A DNA stretch of 64,000 bases from GCA-002733465 sp965230525 (GCA_965230525.1 OZ246008.1:3906001-3970000); one strand, 5' to 3'; positions 17,530 to 26,476 are shown, counted from the stretch's first letter. Made by a program: numbers and translations. Notes: a model not told the origin generated them from the sequence alone.

Positions 17530-17867
17530 AATGCCTCATCTGTAATAGTTAACTTGTTTTCTAACTTCATCTCTTGGTACATACTCGATGACCTTAATAA
17601 AACCTTGCGGTCAACTAATGCTAAAGTCTTGTCGTTTTTAGCATCAATATTCCAACGTAATTTGTCAGGTGTGCCGATCTCATTCCATGGGATGAAATAG
17701 CTCACCAATGGCTGCTCTTTATCGCCGATGAAATTGGACTCCAACTTTATCGGCTTTTCCGAATCCAACTTTATCGGCTTTTCCTCTGCGGCCGCATTAA
17801 AGCTTAGTCCAATAATTGCTAAAGCTAACAACTTATTGGAAAACTTTATCTTAAAAGTGTGTTCCAT
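17526..17867 (-). CDS. Small secreted periplasmic protein of the machine operon
   Basis: 113 residues with a clear signal peptide (KLLALAIIGLSFNAAA, cleavage after AAA). The mature part starts with two near-identical octapeptides, EKPIKLDS and EKPIKLES, encoded by a 24-bp tandem duplication at 17737-17784. The rest (SYFIPWNEIGTPDKLRWNID, LALVDRKVLLRSSSMYQEMKL) shows no family I can name. It lies between a TPR lipoprotein gene and the ExbB-like gene with a 4-base overlap, so it is very likely a component or accessory of the same envelope machine. Confidence 0.75.
   Translation of the reverse strand: MEHTFKIKFSNKLLALAIIGLSFNAAAEEKPIKLDSEKPIKLESNFIGDKEQPLVSYFIPWNEIGTPDKLRWNIDAKNDKTLALVDRKVLLRSSSMYQEMKLENKLTITDEAL
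17737..17784 (-). repeat. 24-bp in-frame tandem duplication
   Basis: Copies at 17737-17760 and 17761-17784 differ at one base (GACTCC versus GAATCC on the plus strand). They encode the octapeptide repeat just after the signal peptide of the small periplasmic protein. The near identity suggests a recent event. Confidence 0.9.
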
Positions 17868-17878
17868 TTCTAATTCTC

Positions 17879-18640
17879 CTAAGATTGTTCTAATGAACTA
17901 GCTTTTCGTTCTTCTACGTGCAGGGTAGTAGGCTTTCCAGTTCGCTGCTGAATTTCACTTAGCCATTTACCGGCTTTTAAATTCTCACCATAAGTCAAAA
18001 ATTGATATGCTTCTAAGTGCTTTTGAGCAAGCAATGACTTATTCAGATACAGATCATACAATATCGCCAAGTTGAGATGCGCTTCCGGAAAGTCTTTCCA
18101 TTCTGAAAGCGCCTTTGCATAGGTATTTTGAGCTTGCAAAAATAATCCTTGCTTGCGTTGTAACTTAGCGAGCCGAAGGTAAGCGTTAACATTAGCGCTG
18201 TTGACTTCGATGGCACGAGCATAATTTTTCATCGCTTGATCTAGTTTCTTTTCTTTCTGCGCAATATCGCCCAACAAAATCCATGGACCTGAAAGCGTTT
18301 GGTCACCTTCGAGTAACTGATCTAGTTGCTGCTTTGCTTGTGAATAACGACCATCTTGAAATGCTCTGCGTGCGGCAACAAAACGCTTTACCGACTGCGG
18401 TTTTATCCGTCCCTTTTGTTGTGTGTAGGGATTTGGCATCGCCGTGTAAGGTATAAGCATTCCCGTTTCTTCATCTATTGAGCGTCTCGGAATATAACGA
18501 GAGGCATCAATAATCTCGACTTGAGCAGTCTTATCAAGGGCCAAGTCTATCTTTGGTTTTTTGGGGCCTGACGCACAGCCTGCTAACGACAAAGTAATTG
18601 TCGCCAACAATAATTTGATTGATAAATTATCTAATTTCAT
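17879..18640 (-). CDS. TPR lipoprotein of the machine operon (AglT/GltE-like)
   Basis: 253 residues from ATG 18640; an ATG at 18646 would add two residues, but GTGAG is better spaced for 18640. Lipobox LAGC lies near residue 22. Residues about 90-200 are tetratricopeptide repeats (RRAFQDGRYSQAKQQLDQLL, AMKNYARAIEVNSANVNAYL, AQNTYAKALSEWKDFPEAHL). TPR lipoproteins of this size occur in Agl/Glt-type clusters as outer-membrane-anchored scaffolds. The start overlaps the end of the upstream TPR gene by 14 bases. Function as an envelope scaffold is inferred from family and context. Confidence 0.82.
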   Translation of the reverse strand: MKLDNLSIKLLLATITLSLAGCASGPKKPKIDLALDKTAQVEIIDASRYIPRRSIDEETGMLIPYTAMPNPYTQQKGRIKPQSVKRFVAARRAFQDGRYSQAKQQLDQLLEGDQTLSGPWILLGDIAQKEKKLDQAMKNYARAIEVNSANVNAYLRLAKLQRKQGLFLQAQNTYAKALSEWKDFPEAHLNLAILYDLYLNKSLLAQKHLEAYQFLTYGENLKAGKWLSEIQQRTGKPTTLHVEERKASSLEQS

Positions 18641-21470
18641 CGCCATAGCTCACAATTAATTCTTCCTTGTCGAACCGAGAAGGTTGTAACTCTTTCATGG
18701 TTTCAAAACTACTGTTAACCCATTTGTTAAACGCGCCTTTCCAAGCTCGCTCAACATTTGCCATATGCAACTCGAGGGCTAATTGTTCAAAGGGATGTGC
18801 TTGCTCTTCAATGATTTCTGAGTACATCACTTTCTCTTCCTTTGAAAGCCCTCTTGGTGGCGAGACTTGCCTAAGCTCAAATGCTAACTGTTGGTAGATT
18901 TGAGCAATTTTATAGCTCGACATGGTCACAAATTCTAAAATTTCATACTCTGCCGCCATTTCGTAACGCTTTGTGGCGTTCTGCAGCATTTTGTTTTTCT
19001 TAGGCAAAGTTTTATCCAAAGAACTAGTCAACCGAAGCTTTCTAAACTCTTTGGCGTAATAATCTCCATATTCGGCATTTGCCCACGCAGCCAGCCATTT
19101 ACTTCGATCATTACGAAGCTCTTTACCTAATTTGTCACCATCGATAATTCTTCGAAGCCAAAACAGTTTTTTATCTACTTGATTGGTCTGTTGGTATAAC
19201 TCAGCAAGTCGAAAACGAGCTTCCATTCTTACTGCAAAAGGCTTTTCATAGGTCCTAGCATAGCGTTTAAACAAATCAATTGCCGTGGCGTAGTTCTTAT
19301 TTTTCTCATAAAGTCCGGCCGCTATGAATAGCGCTTCTTGGCGAACTTTCTCATCTTTATCTTGCTTACTCAGCTTTAAGTAGGCATCTGCCGCCTCTTT
19401 CCATGAGCCAGCTTTTTCATAAGCAAAGGCTAATTTCCGAGAAAATTCAGGGGCTTGTTGGGCTTTGGGGAACTCAACAATCATTTGTTTAAGTTCTATG
19501 ATCGCCTTATCCCATTGCTCTGTCGCAAGTAATAAAGTAGCAGCATTGTACTGTGCCGAAACTCTCAGTTTTGACTCAGGCGTTAGAGACTTAATTCGCA
19601 AAAGCTTGACGATGGCTCTTTGATTATCTTTGGATGCCATCAATTCTTCAGAACGTTTATACATGGAGGTCGCTAACCTTTCTGAAATTTGCTTATATTC
19701 TTTGCTATCTAACTTTACTAATTCTCGTTGTTGAGCATAACTTTGTTCCGCATTTTCAAAATCATTTAACTTGAAATAAGAATGAGCAGCGATTCCAAGT
19801 GCGGTCTTTTTTAACTCTATATCGAGAGTGGGCGTATTTTGGATCAAGTTTTGTGCAACGGTTAACGCTCGTTGATATTGCTCTAATTCAAATAGTAACT
19901 CAGCAGCATTTGCAAGTACTGCGGGTGAACGCTTGTCCTGGTGAAATACTTGGGCAAACTTAAGCATCGACTCTACCGAACGGCTCTGCCAATTCTTAGA
20001 TTCTGGCAGTTCAGGCTTCAGTTGCTTTAAGTGATTTTGATAAGCGATGATAGCTGCATAACCAGCTTTCGAACGATACTGTTGTTCACTAAATTGATCG
20101 AGACCATAAGCCACTCTTTCAAAATCTTCAATCGCTTTAGGGTATTGGGCGGCAGAAAAATGAGCTTCAGCTTTTAGGAAAGTAAACTCAGGCACTCGAG
20201 GGTCACCTGGAAAAGTTTCAATATACTGTTGGTAAAAATGTGCTGCTCTCGAAAACGCCGCCACTAACTCTTGGTCGTATTCGGCAAGTTTTACATCGCG
20301 CTGTGCACTTTTCTGCTTTTTTTGTTCCTTGGAAATTCGAGTAGCAACTAACTGAGCTTTACTATGATAATGACTGGCAAGTTCATCAAAATAAACTTTT
20401 AACTGCGACTTAATTTGATCATTTATCCCGCCATTAGCCGCGGCGTATTTGGAATTCAAGCTGTAATATTCAACATAAACTTCTTTTTCTTTAAGTGCCT
20501 GAAGCGGAAACCCACCTTTAATGTAAGAGAAGATCAACTTACTATGGAGCGTCGGTGCGTTTGCTGAAAAATTATAACGTCGAACATATTGTCGAAAAGT
20601 ATTCGCTGAGTCTTCAAAGCGTTCTTTTTCTAAATAGTATTCACCTAAACTGTCATAAACTAACCAGAGGTAAGGTTTACCATTTAAACTTGTGACGGTT
20701 TCAATTAGTTCGGCACCTCCGCTTTTAGCAAGCGCTAAACTCATTGATTGAATAGAATCTTTTACTAATGGCTGCTGTGAGGAATCAAGCTGTTCGATTT
20801 TCTTTCCGTCTACTAATAACTTGCTCAATACTTCCGCATATTCATTGACAGCTGAACGATAGTTGAACTGTTTGTAGTGTGCCCAGCCAAGCATATAGTG
20901 CGCGTAAATAGCGAGCTTGGGATTATCCATTCGAGTAACCAGTGTGTATTCGATTTGTGCCTTTCTGTATTTTTTCTTGGTAAAATAAATGTCACCCGTT
21001 CTAAAGTGAGCTTCGGCTCTATTTTTGTAGTTGGGATGACGAGTGGTTAGTTGCTCCAACATTTGTAGTGCTTTGTCAGTGTGGCCATCCATATCGTAGG
21101 CTCGCGCTAGTTGATATAGCACTTCGGCGTTGTCAGGAGAGTTAGGATACTTTTCAAGAATTTCTCGGTAGCTTTTTATCGCTTCGGCATAGTAGCTTTT
21201 ACTCGGTTCAGCAGACTCAAGTTGTGCCTCGCCACCTTCTAACATGAATACATCAGCGATCCTTCGCTCGATTTGCTCTTTGAGTTCATCGTCTTTAAAA
21301 AGAGACAATAGTTCTTGGTATTCTTTACGAACTTCTTGGTAGTTCATCGAATCAAATTCGATCGGCTTTTCTTCCTTGGGTTCGTATTTTAAATCGCCTA
21401 ATGTTTCTTGATTATTGAAGCTACAAGCTGTTAGCAGCAGCGTGAAGGTTACTACACTAATTTTTTTCAT
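18627..21470 (-). CDS. Large TPR lipoprotein of the machine operon
   Basis: 947 residues from ATG 21470, chosen because GAGGG is seven bases upstream and the lipoprotein signal KKISVVTFTLLLTAC starts there. A frame-open start at 21503 lies inside the previous gene. The Cys of LTAC should be lipidated. Almost the whole length is tetratricopeptide-like helical repeats; examples are YAEAIKSYREILEKYPNSPD, ALQMLEQLTTRHPNYKNRAE, AFSRAAHFYQQYIETFPGDP and AIDLFKRYARTYEKPFAVRM. This is a solenoid scaffold, probably in the periplasm or at the outer membrane. It overlaps both neighbouring genes by 14 bases. Size and context recall the large TPR proteins of the Myxococcus Glt complex; orthology is not proven. 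Confidence 0.84.
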   Translation of the reverse strand: MKKISVVTFTLLLTACSFNNQETLGDLKYEPKEEKPIEFDSMNYQEVRKEYQELLSLFKDDELKEQIERRIADVFMLEGGEAQLESAEPSKSYYAEAIKSYREILEKYPNSPDNAEVLYQLARAYDMDGHTDKALQMLEQLTTRHPNYKNRAEAHFRTGDIYFTKKKYRKAQIEYTLVTRMDNPKLAIYAHYMLGWAHYKQFNYRSAVNEYAEVLSKLLVDGKKIEQLDSSQQPLVKDSIQSMSLALAKSGGAELIETVTSLNGKPYLWLVYDSLGEYYLEKERFEDSANTFRQYVRRYNFSANAPTLHSKLIFSYIKGGFPLQALKEKEVYVEYYSLNSKYAAANGGINDQIKSQLKVYFDELASHYHSKAQLVATRISKEQKKQKSAQRDVKLAEYDQELVAAFSRAAHFYQQYIETFPGDPRVPEFTFLKAEAHFSAAQYPKAIEDFERVAYGLDQFSEQQYRSKAGYAAIIAYQNHLKQLKPELPESKNWQSRSVESMLKFAQVFHQDKRSPAVLANAAELLFELEQYQRALTVAQNLIQNTPTLDIELKKTALGIAAHSYFKLNDFENAEQSYAQQRELVKLDSKEYKQISERLATSMYKRSEELMASKDNQRAIVKLLRIKSLTPESKLRVSAQYNAATLLLATEQWDKAIIELKQMIVEFPKAQQAPEFSRKLAFAYEKAGSWKEAADAYLKLSKQDKDEKVRQEALFIAAGLYEKNKNYATAIDLFKRYARTYEKPFAVRMEARFRLAELYQQTNQVDKKLFWLRRIIDGDKLGKELRNDRSKWLAAWANAEYGDYYAKEFRKLRLTSSLDKTLPKKNKMLQNATKRYEMAAEYEILEFVTMSSYKIAQIYQQLAFELRQVSPPRGLSKEEKVMYSEIIEEQAHPFEQLALELHMANVERAWKGAFNKWVNSSFETMKELQPSRFDKEELIVSYGDEIR

Positions 21471-23280
21471 CTTGTCCCTCAACGGCTTCTTGGCTCGGTT
21501 CAACTTTCATTTTTGCTTTAGCCTTTTTTATTCCCATTAATGTCGAATCGTAAAGACGCGCCTTGGCCAGTCTCGATTGTGCTAAGTAATAACGCATTCG
21601 ATTTTCATGCTTATCAAGTTCTGAATTAATTAATTTTCGAACAACCGGTTCTAACAGCGCAACATACTCAGTTGCCTTTGCCAGTTTTTGTTTAACTTGA
21701 TTATGCCGTTGCGTGAGTACGGCCTTATACTTTTTGGGTTGTTGATAAGCGACCTTGGTACCTTTTAATTTCGCTAGCTTGCTTTTCAACAACTCGAGTT
21801 CTCGTTCGGTCGTTTCTAACAGCGACGAGAGACGTTGTTGCTCAGACTCATCAAGTGTTAGGGAGTAGAGTTTTAAATCAGATTTTTGCCGGCTTAATCG
21901 CTTTGTGAGTTTAGCGGCCTTGGCAATTATTTTTTTCTGGTCACTTTCAAAGGACTTATTTTTAGCTGCTTCAAAAATCAGTAAATGTTGTTCTGCTTGG
22001 GTGGCCCAGTAACTTAAATTGTTTTGAATGGTATACAGCTCAGAAAGTTCCTTGAGTGTTTCGTTAAAAACTTTACTGGCAGTTAAATCAAGCACAAAAG
22101 GTGTGAGTTTATTATACTCCACAGTTGGTTCAATAGCATACCAATCTGAAACACCGACAATGGCATCAAAGTTAACAATAAACTCTTTGGGTACATCTTG
22201 TTGTGCAATTATCGAACGAGCGTTTGCGATATCGATCAAGCCTTTTTCAAAAGCCTCAATCGCCAACAAATTACTTTTTAATGCCTTACGCGGCGAGCCT
22301 TCTTGCTCATAGAGGTGAGCCAGCAAGACTTTCGCTTCTTGCGTTTCAGGAATTGCAATCGAGCGCTCATCCAAAATGGCAAGTGCAGGAATAGCTTGGT
22401 TGAATTGTTTTAGCTTTATAGCGGTCCAAGCGTAACTGAGCAATGCTCGGTTTGAATATAATCCGGATGTACGAATCGTTTCGAGGTATTGCCATGCTCG
22501 GAGGGTGTCGCCCTGTTTGATCATTATTTGAGCCAAGCCATGCCTCGCTCGATCTGCCAAAGTTGAAAGCTCTGGGTTTAGCTCACCCATCTTAGCAACT
22601 GAATCTAAATTTTTAATTGCACCTTCTATATCGCCGGATTCTAGTAATGTAATGGCGTAATTGAAAAGAATATAAGCGTAGTGAGAGCTTTGTTCAGGGA
22701 GCGAATCGATAATTTTTTCTGAGGTTTTTAAGTGCTTACCTTTGTTACTAATTAAAGTGGCTAAATAGTGATATTCTGTGTGCAACTGGCTGTCAATCTC
22801 TCCATTAATTTTTTCAAGCGCATTGTAGGCTTTTTGATTTTCTGATTTGTGATAGTACAAATTCGCCATATAGTACCAGGCAGAATTCCTCACCTTTTCT
22901 GGTATACTTTCATCCAGCAGTTCAGTAAAAATTTTCTCTGCAGGTTCTGCCATACCATAGCTCAACCTCATTCCACCGTTTAGCAATTGACCGTCCGCAC
23001 TTAAGGCTATTTCGCTGCCTATTTCTTTAGCGTACTCATATTCAATCAGTGCTGATAAATAATCTTCTTGATAATAATCAAACAGCACGGTACCCCATTT
23101 GAGATCTTCCACTGAGTTAACACTGGGATCACTGGCAAAGCTAGGATTACTCGCAGAAACGATTAGAATTGCCAAAGACGCAGCCACTTTTGAACCTGCG
23201 TGCCTAATACGGGAGCGCGTCAATGCCTTATTGACCTTAGAGATTGTCCCAAAAAACAAATTCATAAAACTAACTACCAC
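21457..23280 (-). CDS. Secreted TPR protein with C-terminal coiled coil, machine operon
   Basis: 607 residues from a GTG at 23280 that overlaps the previous stop, or 602 from ATG 23265; the choice is open because neither has a strong ribosome site. A signal sequence is visible (SKVAASLAILIVSASNPSFA). Residues about 65-360 look like degenerate TPR repeats (LSALIEYEYAKEI, AIKNLDSVAKMGELNPEL, KALKSNLLAIEAFEKGLI). Residues about 430-600 are long charged helices with leucine heptads (ESEQQRLSSLLETTERELEL, LLKSKLAKLKG), predicting a coiled coil. It lacks a lipobox and is therefore probably periplasmic. Function is inferred only from its place between two other machine genes. Confidence 0.8.
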   Translation of the reverse strand: MVVSFMNLFFGTISKVNKALTRSRIRHAGSKVAASLAILIVSASNPSFASDPSVNSVEDLKWGTVLFDYYQEDYLSALIEYEYAKEIGSEIALSADGQLLNGGMRLSYGMAEPAEKIFTELLDESIPEKVRNSAWYYMANLYYHKSENQKAYNALEKINGEIDSQLHTEYHYLATLISNKGKHLKTSEKIIDSLPEQSSHYAYILFNYAITLLESGDIEGAIKNLDSVAKMGELNPELSTLADRARHGLAQIMIKQGDTLRAWQYLETIRTSGLYSNRALLSYAWTAIKLKQFNQAIPALAILDERSIAIPETQEAKVLLAHLYEQEGSPRKALKSNLLAIEAFEKGLIDIANARSIIAQQDVPKEFIVNFDAIVGVSDWYAIEPTVEYNKLTPFVLDLTASKVFNETLKELSELYTIQNNLSYWATQAEQHLLIFEAAKNKSFESDQKKIIAKAAKLTKRLSRQKSDLKLYSLTLDESEQQRLSSLLETTERELELLKSKLAKLKGTKVAYQQPKKYKAVLTQRHNQVKQKLAKATEYVALLEPVVRKLINSELDKHENRMRYYLAQSRLAKARLYDSTLMGIKKAKAKMKVEPSQEAVEGQDEKN

Positions 23281-23849
23281 TGCTTTATAAAAATTATAGG
23301 CTCTTGGGCCTCACCATCATCTCTAATAGCGAGTTCTAAATATTCTCCAGCTTCCTTCTTAACAAAATCAAGCGACTTAGCCAGCTTGTAGGCTCTGCCG
23401 TTTGGTCCTAAACCCGTGAAAAAAGCGGTTGCGGTATGTTTGCCTTCGGTGAGGTTAGTAATATATAACTTCTGCACCCCACCTCGCTCTAAAGACTGTC
23501 GTTGTTTGTCAGTATAGATATGAGTCGCAACAAACTTGCCATCCAGTTTCAACTTAACACTTTCGAGCTTAAAGAATTTTCCCGCGCTCATTGAGACAAA
23601 TACCGAATACTTAGTACTCGAAGGAAATAGAATGGATTCTTCCAAAAATCGTAAGTCTTTATTGAGCGACACTACATCTTGCTTGAGGTTTTGTACGCCT
23701 TTAGAGATGCTTTTTAAAGTCGCCTGCGCTTCTGCCTGCGTTTGTTGCGAGTCACTCATAGCCTGCCCCTCGGTTTCATCCGAGCTAGCCAATACCCCGT
23801 TGGGTATAAGCATTAGAATCAGTGAGATAACTAAGATCCCTGTTCGCAT
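23274..23849 (-). CDS. Periplasmic protein with coiled-coil segment, first gene of the machine operon
   Basis: 191 residues from ATG 23849, preferred over ATG 23894 because AGGT lies seven to eight bases upstream and the signal peptide MRTGILVISLILMLIPNGVLAS begins there. Residues about 35-80 are helical with heptads (ATLKSISKGVQNLKQDVVSL). The C-terminal half is beta-rich (YSVFVSMSAGKFFKLESVKL, GKHTATAFFTGLGPNGRAY), suggesting an Ig-like or carbohydrate-binding-like fold. I do not recognise the family. It overlaps the next gene by up to seven bases and opens the operon, next to the divergent outer-membrane barrel genes. Confidence 0.72.
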   Translation of the reverse strand: MRTGILVISLILMLIPNGVLASSDETEGQAMSDSQQTQAEAQATLKSISKGVQNLKQDVVSLNKDLRFLEESILFPSSTKYSVFVSMSAGKFFKLESVKLKLDGKFVATHIYTDKQRQSLERGGVQKLYITNLTEGKHTATAFFTGLGPNGRAYKLAKSLDFVKKEAGEYLELAIRDDGEAQEPIIFIKQW

Positions 23850-24294
23850 ATCCGTACCTATTGACAAAGAAACAGCCCGATCAAGCGGCGCCATTTTGTG
23901 GTTAATTTACTAAGATACCGAATATCCTAGGCAAAACCGCATTTAACTGATAGCAGCAAGCGCATAAAAATCAAACTCTGTCACATTCCAGAGACGGTAA
24001 AGAAAAAAAAAAAGACCTAGTTCACAAAATCTTTCAATACGAATGGGGGAAATACCTGATTTGCTATAGCATTCATGCTCGCTAAAAATCATGGTTGGCT
24101 TCTCTGTGGGCTAATTTGCGGGCTAAATAACAAAATCGTAATACTCGGTTTAACCACGAAGTCCCTCGATATGCCGATAGTCAATCAAAGCGCTTATGCG
24201 TAATTATTGCACCAATGAGAAGCTTCGGTTCGCTCATGAAGGGCTCAAAAACAGCCAACAGTGCGATAGCAAACAAAGGAATTGAACGACTCAA
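23850..24294. other. Divergent intergenic region between the machine operon and the barrel genes
   Basis: Contains an A tract (24001-24014) and no coding frame. It should hold two divergent promoters, driving the nine-gene operon to the left and the barrel genes to the right, but I see no clear consensus pair. This arrangement would allow shared control of both gene sets. Confidence 0.5.
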
Positions 24295-24948
24295 ATGCAG
24301 CCAAAATTAATCGCCTTTTCTAAACTTTTCTTAGTTCTAAGCCTTCTGCTCTCTTGTGATACTTTAAAAGCGTTAGAGTCAGAAGATAAGGAAGTCGTCA
24401 CTATTATCAAACCGAAGAAAAAAGTCGCTCAAGTTGATGCAGCGGCTATTGATACTGAGCAGTTTGAACTAGGTTTGAGTTATGGCGCGCTTTCTGTCGA
24501 AGACTTTGGTACTAACAGTTTGACAAGCATTCATTTTGGTTACCATTTAAATCAAGATTTTTTGCTACAAGCAACGGTTGCTTCATCTGATATCGATAAG
24601 GCAACGTTTGAAGACGTGGTCGGTCAAGACTTTTTGTCTAGCGCTGATAGAGAGTTAAGCTACACTCAACTAATGGCGAGTTATCAAGTTTTTTATGGAC
24701 GCTCTTTTCTCGGTAAGAAACGAAAATTTAATTCCCACTTGTACCTTAACTTCGGTATAGAAAACATAGAGTTTGCCGGAGAAAAGGAAATTGGCTTTAT
24801 CGTTGGAACGACCTACAAAGTGGTTGCCACTGACTGGCTAACATGGAACTTTAACCTTAACAATCACATATTTGACCGAAGCTTTTTGGCTGATAATAAG
24901 GTTACTAACAACATCGAACTATCAATTGGACTCAGTGCACTCTTCTAA
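24295..24948 (+). CDS. Predicted outer-membrane beta-barrel protein (OMP_myx_plus-like), paralog 1
   Basis: 217 residues. The N-terminal signal ends around LKA (LFLVLSLLLSCDTLKA); the Cys there could also be read as a lipobox, but a barrel fits better. The mature part alternates hydrophobic and polar residues: FELGLSYGALSVEDFGTN, SIHFGYHLNQDFLLQATV, LYLNFGIENIEFAG. It ends in a typical outer-membrane signature with a terminal Phe (IELSIGLSALF). It is clearly related to the barrel protein at 25844-26476 (shared EQF/YFDVGL..G.L..EDF motif). The pattern matches the barrel proteins found with Agl/Glt-type clusters. Only a weak AAAGGA lies upstream. Confidence 0.78.
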   Translation: MQPKLIAFSKLFLVLSLLLSCDTLKALESEDKEVVTIIKPKKKVAQVDAAAIDTEQFELGLSYGALSVEDFGTNSLTSIHFGYHLNQDFLLQATVASSDIDKATFEDVVGQDFLSSADRELSYTQLMASYQVFYGRSFLGKKRKFNSHLYLNFGIENIEFAGEKEIGFIVGTTYKVVATDWLTWNFNLNNHIFDRSFLADNKVTNNIELSIGLSALF

Positions 24949-24972
24949 GGACCCGAGCTCATTATAACTGAG

Positions 24973-25011
24973 GTTAACCACTTGGTTTGCAATGAATAGC
25001 CTGTGGTTAAC
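24973..25011. other. Perfect 9-bp inverted repeat between barrel genes 1 and 2
   Basis: GTTAACCAC (24973-24981) and GTGGTTAAC (25003-25011) form a perfect stem around a 21-base loop. No T tract follows. It could attenuate transcription or protect the 3' end of the upstream mRNA. Confidence 0.5.
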
Positions 25012-25070
25012 AGGCCCTTGATGAATAGAAACGTAAATTGATATTAAATAAATATGAAAGGATTAATGAA

Positions 25071-25874
25071 ATGTTAAGTTTGAAGACTCTCTCGTACTTT
25101 TCATCATTTAAAGCGATAACAAAGAGCAGTCTGTCGTTGTTACTTTCTTGTTTCGCCATACTCTTTAGTCAAAGTAGCGTAGCACAAGAACCAGAGCTGC
25201 AGTTGGAGGTTATTGATCCTTACATTGAGCTTCACACTGGACCAAGTGTGGGCTATCCGATCTTCTATACGATTGAACAAGGCGAGACCATTACGATATT
25301 GACTCGTAGAACCGGTTGGTATGAAGTAAGGTCAGAAAACAACCGAGTGGGCTGGGCGCGCGCATCACAAGTAGCAAGAACCTTATTGCCAACGGGTACG
25401 CCGGTTGAGCTGCCAACTGTAAGTTACGGCGACTATCTTAAGAATAGTTGGCGAGTCGGTTTTAATGTCGCCCAGTTTACCAATGGTGAACTTGAAGGGG
25501 CGGATACTTTTAGTACCAGTGTAGGGTACAAACCACTTGAATGGTTGGGTTTAGAAATAGATTACGGAAAATTTTATGACTCGCAAGTAACAGGCGATTA
25601 TTACAGTTTTAATATTTTGTTAGAACCTTTCTCACAGTGGAAGTTATCTCCCACTCTTTTATTAGGTAGTGGGCAGCTTGAAATAGAATCTCAGCCAGAA
25701 CTCACGCCGCTTAGTATCGGCAAAGAAAGTTTTAATCGCTACGGATTAGGCGCAAATTACTACATAGGTCGAAATTTTGTTATTCATGGCGGATTTCAAA
25801 ATTTTATTGTATCAACAGCAAACGATGATGAGAGACTCAACCGATGGAATATTGGTTTCAACGCATTTTTCTAG
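25071..25874 (+). CDS. SH3-domain protein fused to an outer-membrane beta-barrel
   Basis: 267 residues from ATG 25071 (AAAGGA about ten bases upstream; a TTG at 25038 would add 11 residues). After a signal peptide (LSLLLSCFAILFSQSSVAQ) comes a bacterial SH3 domain (about 40-100: YIELHTGPSVGYPIFYTIEQ, VGWARASQVA). It is followed by a barrel-like region (SWRVGFNVAQFTNGELEGA, LEIDYGKFYDSQVTGDYYSF) ending in Phe (WNIGFNAFF). The SH3 domain may bind peptidoglycan or a protein partner, linking the barrel to the wall. Its 3' end overlaps the next barrel gene by 31 bases, so the two are co-translated. Confidence 0.82.
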   Translation: MLSLKTLSYFSSFKAITKSSLSLLLSCFAILFSQSSVAQEPELQLEVIDPYIELHTGPSVGYPIFYTIEQGETITILTRRTGWYEVRSENNRVGWARASQVARTLLPTGTPVELPTVSYGDYLKNSWRVGFNVAQFTNGELEGADTFSTSVGYKPLEWLGLEIDYGKFYDSQVTGDYYSFNILLEPFSQWKLSPTLLLGSGQLEIESQPELTPLSIGKESFNRYGLGANYYIGRNFVIHGGFQNFIVSTANDDERLNRWNIGFNAFF

Positions 25875-26476
25875 AGTATCCTAGGGCTTTTTTAGCGACT
25901 GGCTTAGTAACATTGGGGTTGTCACTTAGCACCCCGTTGTTAGCCGAACAACCCTCACAGAATAAAGATGAAGTCTATATAGACTCGGAATACTTTGACG
26001 TTGGTCTCTTCACCGGCGTGCTTAATATCGAAGACTTTAATAGCGAATATGTAATTGGTGGAAATATTACATTTAATGCAAATGAAGATTTCTTTATGCA
26101 GTTTAACTATTTTCAAACTGATTCTTCGCTGTCATCTTATGAGCGAGTAGAAGGTCCGTACTTTAATGGTTCGGATAGAAACTTCACGCATTTTGATTTT
26201 CTAGTCGGTTATAACTTGTTTTTAGGCGAACAGTTTTTTGTTGATACCAAAGCAAAACTGTCGTCCTTGTATCTCGTCGCAGGTGTTGGTGACACAGAAT
26301 TTGGCGGTGAGGGAAGCTTTACTTATACCGCCGGCATTGGCTATCAAGTGGCATTAAAACGTACTTGGTTGATGCGAATCGATTACCGAGATTACATCTA
26401 CGAAACCAACATCATTGGAGAAAACTCAACAGTTCACAACACTTCATTGACAGCAAGCCTTAGTTACTTGTTTTAG
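25844..26476 (+). CDS. Predicted outer-membrane beta-barrel protein (OMP_myx_plus-like), paralog 2
   Basis: 210 residues from ATG 25844, inside the end of the upstream gene (31-base overlap). Signal peptide (FLATGLVTLGLSLSTPLLAE), then alternating strands (YFDVGLFTGVLNIEDFNS, FMQFNYFQTDSSLSSYERV, YLVAGVGDTEFGGEGSFTYT) and a terminal LSYLF, the typical C-terminal aromatic signal for outer-membrane assembly. It is a paralog of the protein at 24295-24948, sharing the start of the barrel and the order of strands. Together with the SH3-barrel it forms a three-gene outer-membrane set facing the motor operon. Confidence 0.8.
   Translation: MEYWFQRIFLEYPRAFLATGLVTLGLSLSTPLLAEQPSQNKDEVYIDSEYFDVGLFTGVLNIEDFNSEYVIGGNITFNANEDFFMQFNYFQTDSSLSSYERVEGPYFNGSDRNFTHFDFLVGYNLFLGEQFFVDTKAKLSSLYLVAGVGDTEFGGEGSFTYTAGIGYQVALKRTWLMRIDYRDYIYETNIIGENSTVHNTSLTASLSYLF

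Noticed and set aside
24295..24370. Lipobox reading (LLLSC) in the first barrel protein
   Set aside because: A longer signal peptide ending near LKA and a barrel C-terminus fit better, and the position after Cys is Asp; left as a minor alternative.
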